Below are positions 23,001 to 24,261 of a DNA stretch of 24,261 nucleotides, in pieces (position 1 is the first letter of the stretch; each line of letters begins with the position of its first letter). The stretch comes from Armadillidium nasatum (Eukaryota; Arthropoda; Malacostraca; Isopoda; Armadillidiidae): assembly GCA_009176605.1 (NCBI GenBank), contig SEYY01000711.1, forward strand, positions 226,877 through 251,137, in the 5' to 3' direction. Made by a program: the position numbers and the translations under genes. The notes beneath the pieces are model-generated. The model did not search any database and was not told the DNA's origin. It was given only the letters and a program-made list of their open reading frames with translations.

Positions 23001-23990
23001 TTCACTCGCTAAATAAATAATAATAATAATCAAAGAATTTTTTTTTTGTATATCAACTTTAAATAATATAATTTCTATTTTTGGGTAATTTTTAAAAATT
23101 TATTTATACATGTTACAAAAATGTAAACATAATATAATGAATGAAATAATGAAAATGAATGACTATAATTGATGCAAAAAAAAAAACTAAATTCTTACAC
23201 CCACCTTCACCATCCTGTTAATTGTTAGTTTTTATCAAACCTTCTCTACGGTGTGTTTAAAGTGAATAGTTTTCTAAATGATGATGATGAGATGATGGAT
23301 GATATAAAAAAATGTTATTATTGGTGGTATTGCTCCAGTAATTCAGAAAAATTGGTTTCTTATTAGGTGGTGGTCTATTAATCAATTCTTAGTCCAATTC
23401 CTCGTTCCCTGTTAAAAATAACAGCATTATAAAAAGAAAAAGGAAAAATTCTATTTAGAGGTATATGGAGTAATGATATTCTCACTGAAACTTTCAAATA
23501 TTTTACTGAACTTACCCTGGTTAGGGGTTCTGATTTCTTATATCAGTTCTACCTTTGAATGTGTCCTAATGTAGACTTATTTGTAGAATACTTCCCTATA
23601 TGTTGGTCTTCTGGTATTATTTTATTCCTGCTTTTATTATTATTTGGTGTTTCTTTGGGTACTACAAAAGCAGCTTTACAAATACAGGAAGTAATTTCTT
23701 CTTTATTGATTTTTCCTCTTTACTGTTTTGTTTAATTATAAATAAATATTTTCTCATCAATATTTCAATTATAAATAAATATTTTCTCATCAATATTTCA
23801 AAACTTTCTGAAATAATAATAGTAATAAAAAAGCAACCACTTCAATATATATAAATTATATACCATTTTGAAGGTCTTTTCCTTAGCCTTTCTATGCATA
23901 TAAATATTATGTGATTCATTGAATATGTAGCTTTATATAAAAGAAAAACTGCCTCTGAGAAAACACAAATCTATGAAGAAAAATTTTACT
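23001..23990. other. AT-rich flank of the retrotransposon
   Basis: No gene recognised. One open frame at 23600-23854 has no supporting features and is rich in Ile, Phe and Asn as expected from AT-rich DNA. A 33-base perfect tandem duplication lies at 23734-23799. Confidence 0.6.
23734..23799. repeat. Perfect 33-base tandem duplication
   Basis: Two identical, adjacent 33-base units, both beginning AATTATAAATAAATATTTTC, at 23734-23766 and 23767-23799. There are no differences between them, so it is a recent duplication or an assembly error. Confidence 0.95.
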
Positions 23991-24007
23991 TTCCTACATA
24001 TGCTGAT

Positions 24008-24062
24008 ATTGGCCAATGGGAAGTCTGTCTTAATTAGCCAATGAGCTTAATTTGGGGGCGGG
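24008..24062. promoter_or_regulatory. CCAAT and GC-box cluster ahead of a transposase frame
   Basis: ATTGGCCAAT palindrome (24008-24017), a second CCAAT (24038-24042) and GGGGGCGGG (24054-24062) within 55 bases. This is unusually GC-rich for its surroundings. The transposase-like frame starts about 100 bases downstream. It could be the element's own promoter. It is based on motif match only. Confidence 0.4.
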
Positions 24063-24162
24063 CCTTGTTCTGTGAGTATACATTGAGCGGAAAATGTACT
24101 TTAGATATTATTTGTTAACTTTTCTACATCGTGAGTGATCAGATATTGCGTTGGATAAAGGA

Positions 24163-24261
24163 ATGCGACTTGCTGCTATTAAGCTTTCTGTAGGAGGACA
24201 TTCTGGCCGTTCTATTGCAAGACAACTATCATTAATAAAAGTACTATAAATCGGATACTAT
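24163..24261 (+). pseudogene. Tc1/mariner-type transposase N-terminus (helix-turn-helix), cut by window end
   Basis: From the ATG at 24163 the frame reads MRLAAIKLSVGGHSGRSIAR and then QLSLIK, matching the first helix-turn-helix of Tc1-like transposases (the GRSIARxL turn). An in-frame TGA lies about 27 bases upstream, so ATG 24163 is the likely start. At the A4 run 24237-24240 the frame goes to a stop, while the expected STINRIL continues in another frame, a one-base loss. The remainder lies outside the window. Confidence 0.65.

Noticed and set aside
23600..23854. 84-codon open frame in the right flank
   Set aside because: Composition is what AT-rich DNA gives by chance, it includes the 33-base tandem duplication, and no motif is present.

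Overview
The window is eukaryotic and most likely from an arthropod. It has split genes with GT-AG introns, about 1.4 kb of (TA)n microsatellite, (AAT)n arrays, and relics of LINE, Ty3/gypsy, Tc1/mariner and hAT elements of types common in arthropods. It is AT-rich and contains one 100-N assembly gap (16662-16761). I see no prokaryotic operon, CRISPR array, rRNA or tRNA.

Left half (925-12066, minus strand): an internal part of one host gene. I rebuilt six exons by hand from consensus splice sites and matching codon phase: 12066-10904, a 48-base exon 5088-5041, 3330-3082, 2913-2758, 2104-1560 and 1072-925. The protein is an acidic, Lys/Glu-rich, probably nuclear protein. It has a degenerate 8-residue tandem repeat, a Ser/Thr/Gln-rich middle and a charged helical segment. 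A MEP-1-like chromatin factor is a tentative guess. Both ends of the gene lie outside the exons I can define.

Its introns are loaded with repeats: a jockey/CR1-type LINE fragment (1-760), a 1.17 kb hAT-like foldback element with an 8-bp target duplication (5286-6457), a decayed Tc1 transposase (7505-8468), small inverted-repeat elements, and mariner-type transposase relics. From 6664 to 10893 the intron is a regular alternation of (TA)n tracts and short transposon pieces.

12067-16661 is AT-rich sequence with another mariner relic, a 214-bp inverted-repeat element, and a large diverged inverted repeat (arms about 0.9 kb) that runs straight into the N gap.

Right half (16762 to about 23000, minus strand): most of a Ty3/gypsy retrotransposon. 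In transcription order it has a candidate LTR, an initiator-Met-tRNA-type primer binding site, gag with four zinc knuckles, a textbook -1 frameshift site, protease, reverse transcriptase, RNase H, an OTU-like domain, integrase and a GPY/F module. The OTU-like domain between RNase H and integrase has Ser where the OTU nucleophile Cys should be. It and the frameshift cassette are the most interesting items in the window. Two further frame changes look like one-base gains, so this copy is probably defective.

The far right (24000-24261) holds CCAAT/GC-box-like sequence followed by the N-terminal helix-turn-helix of another Tc1/mariner-type transposase, cut by the window end.
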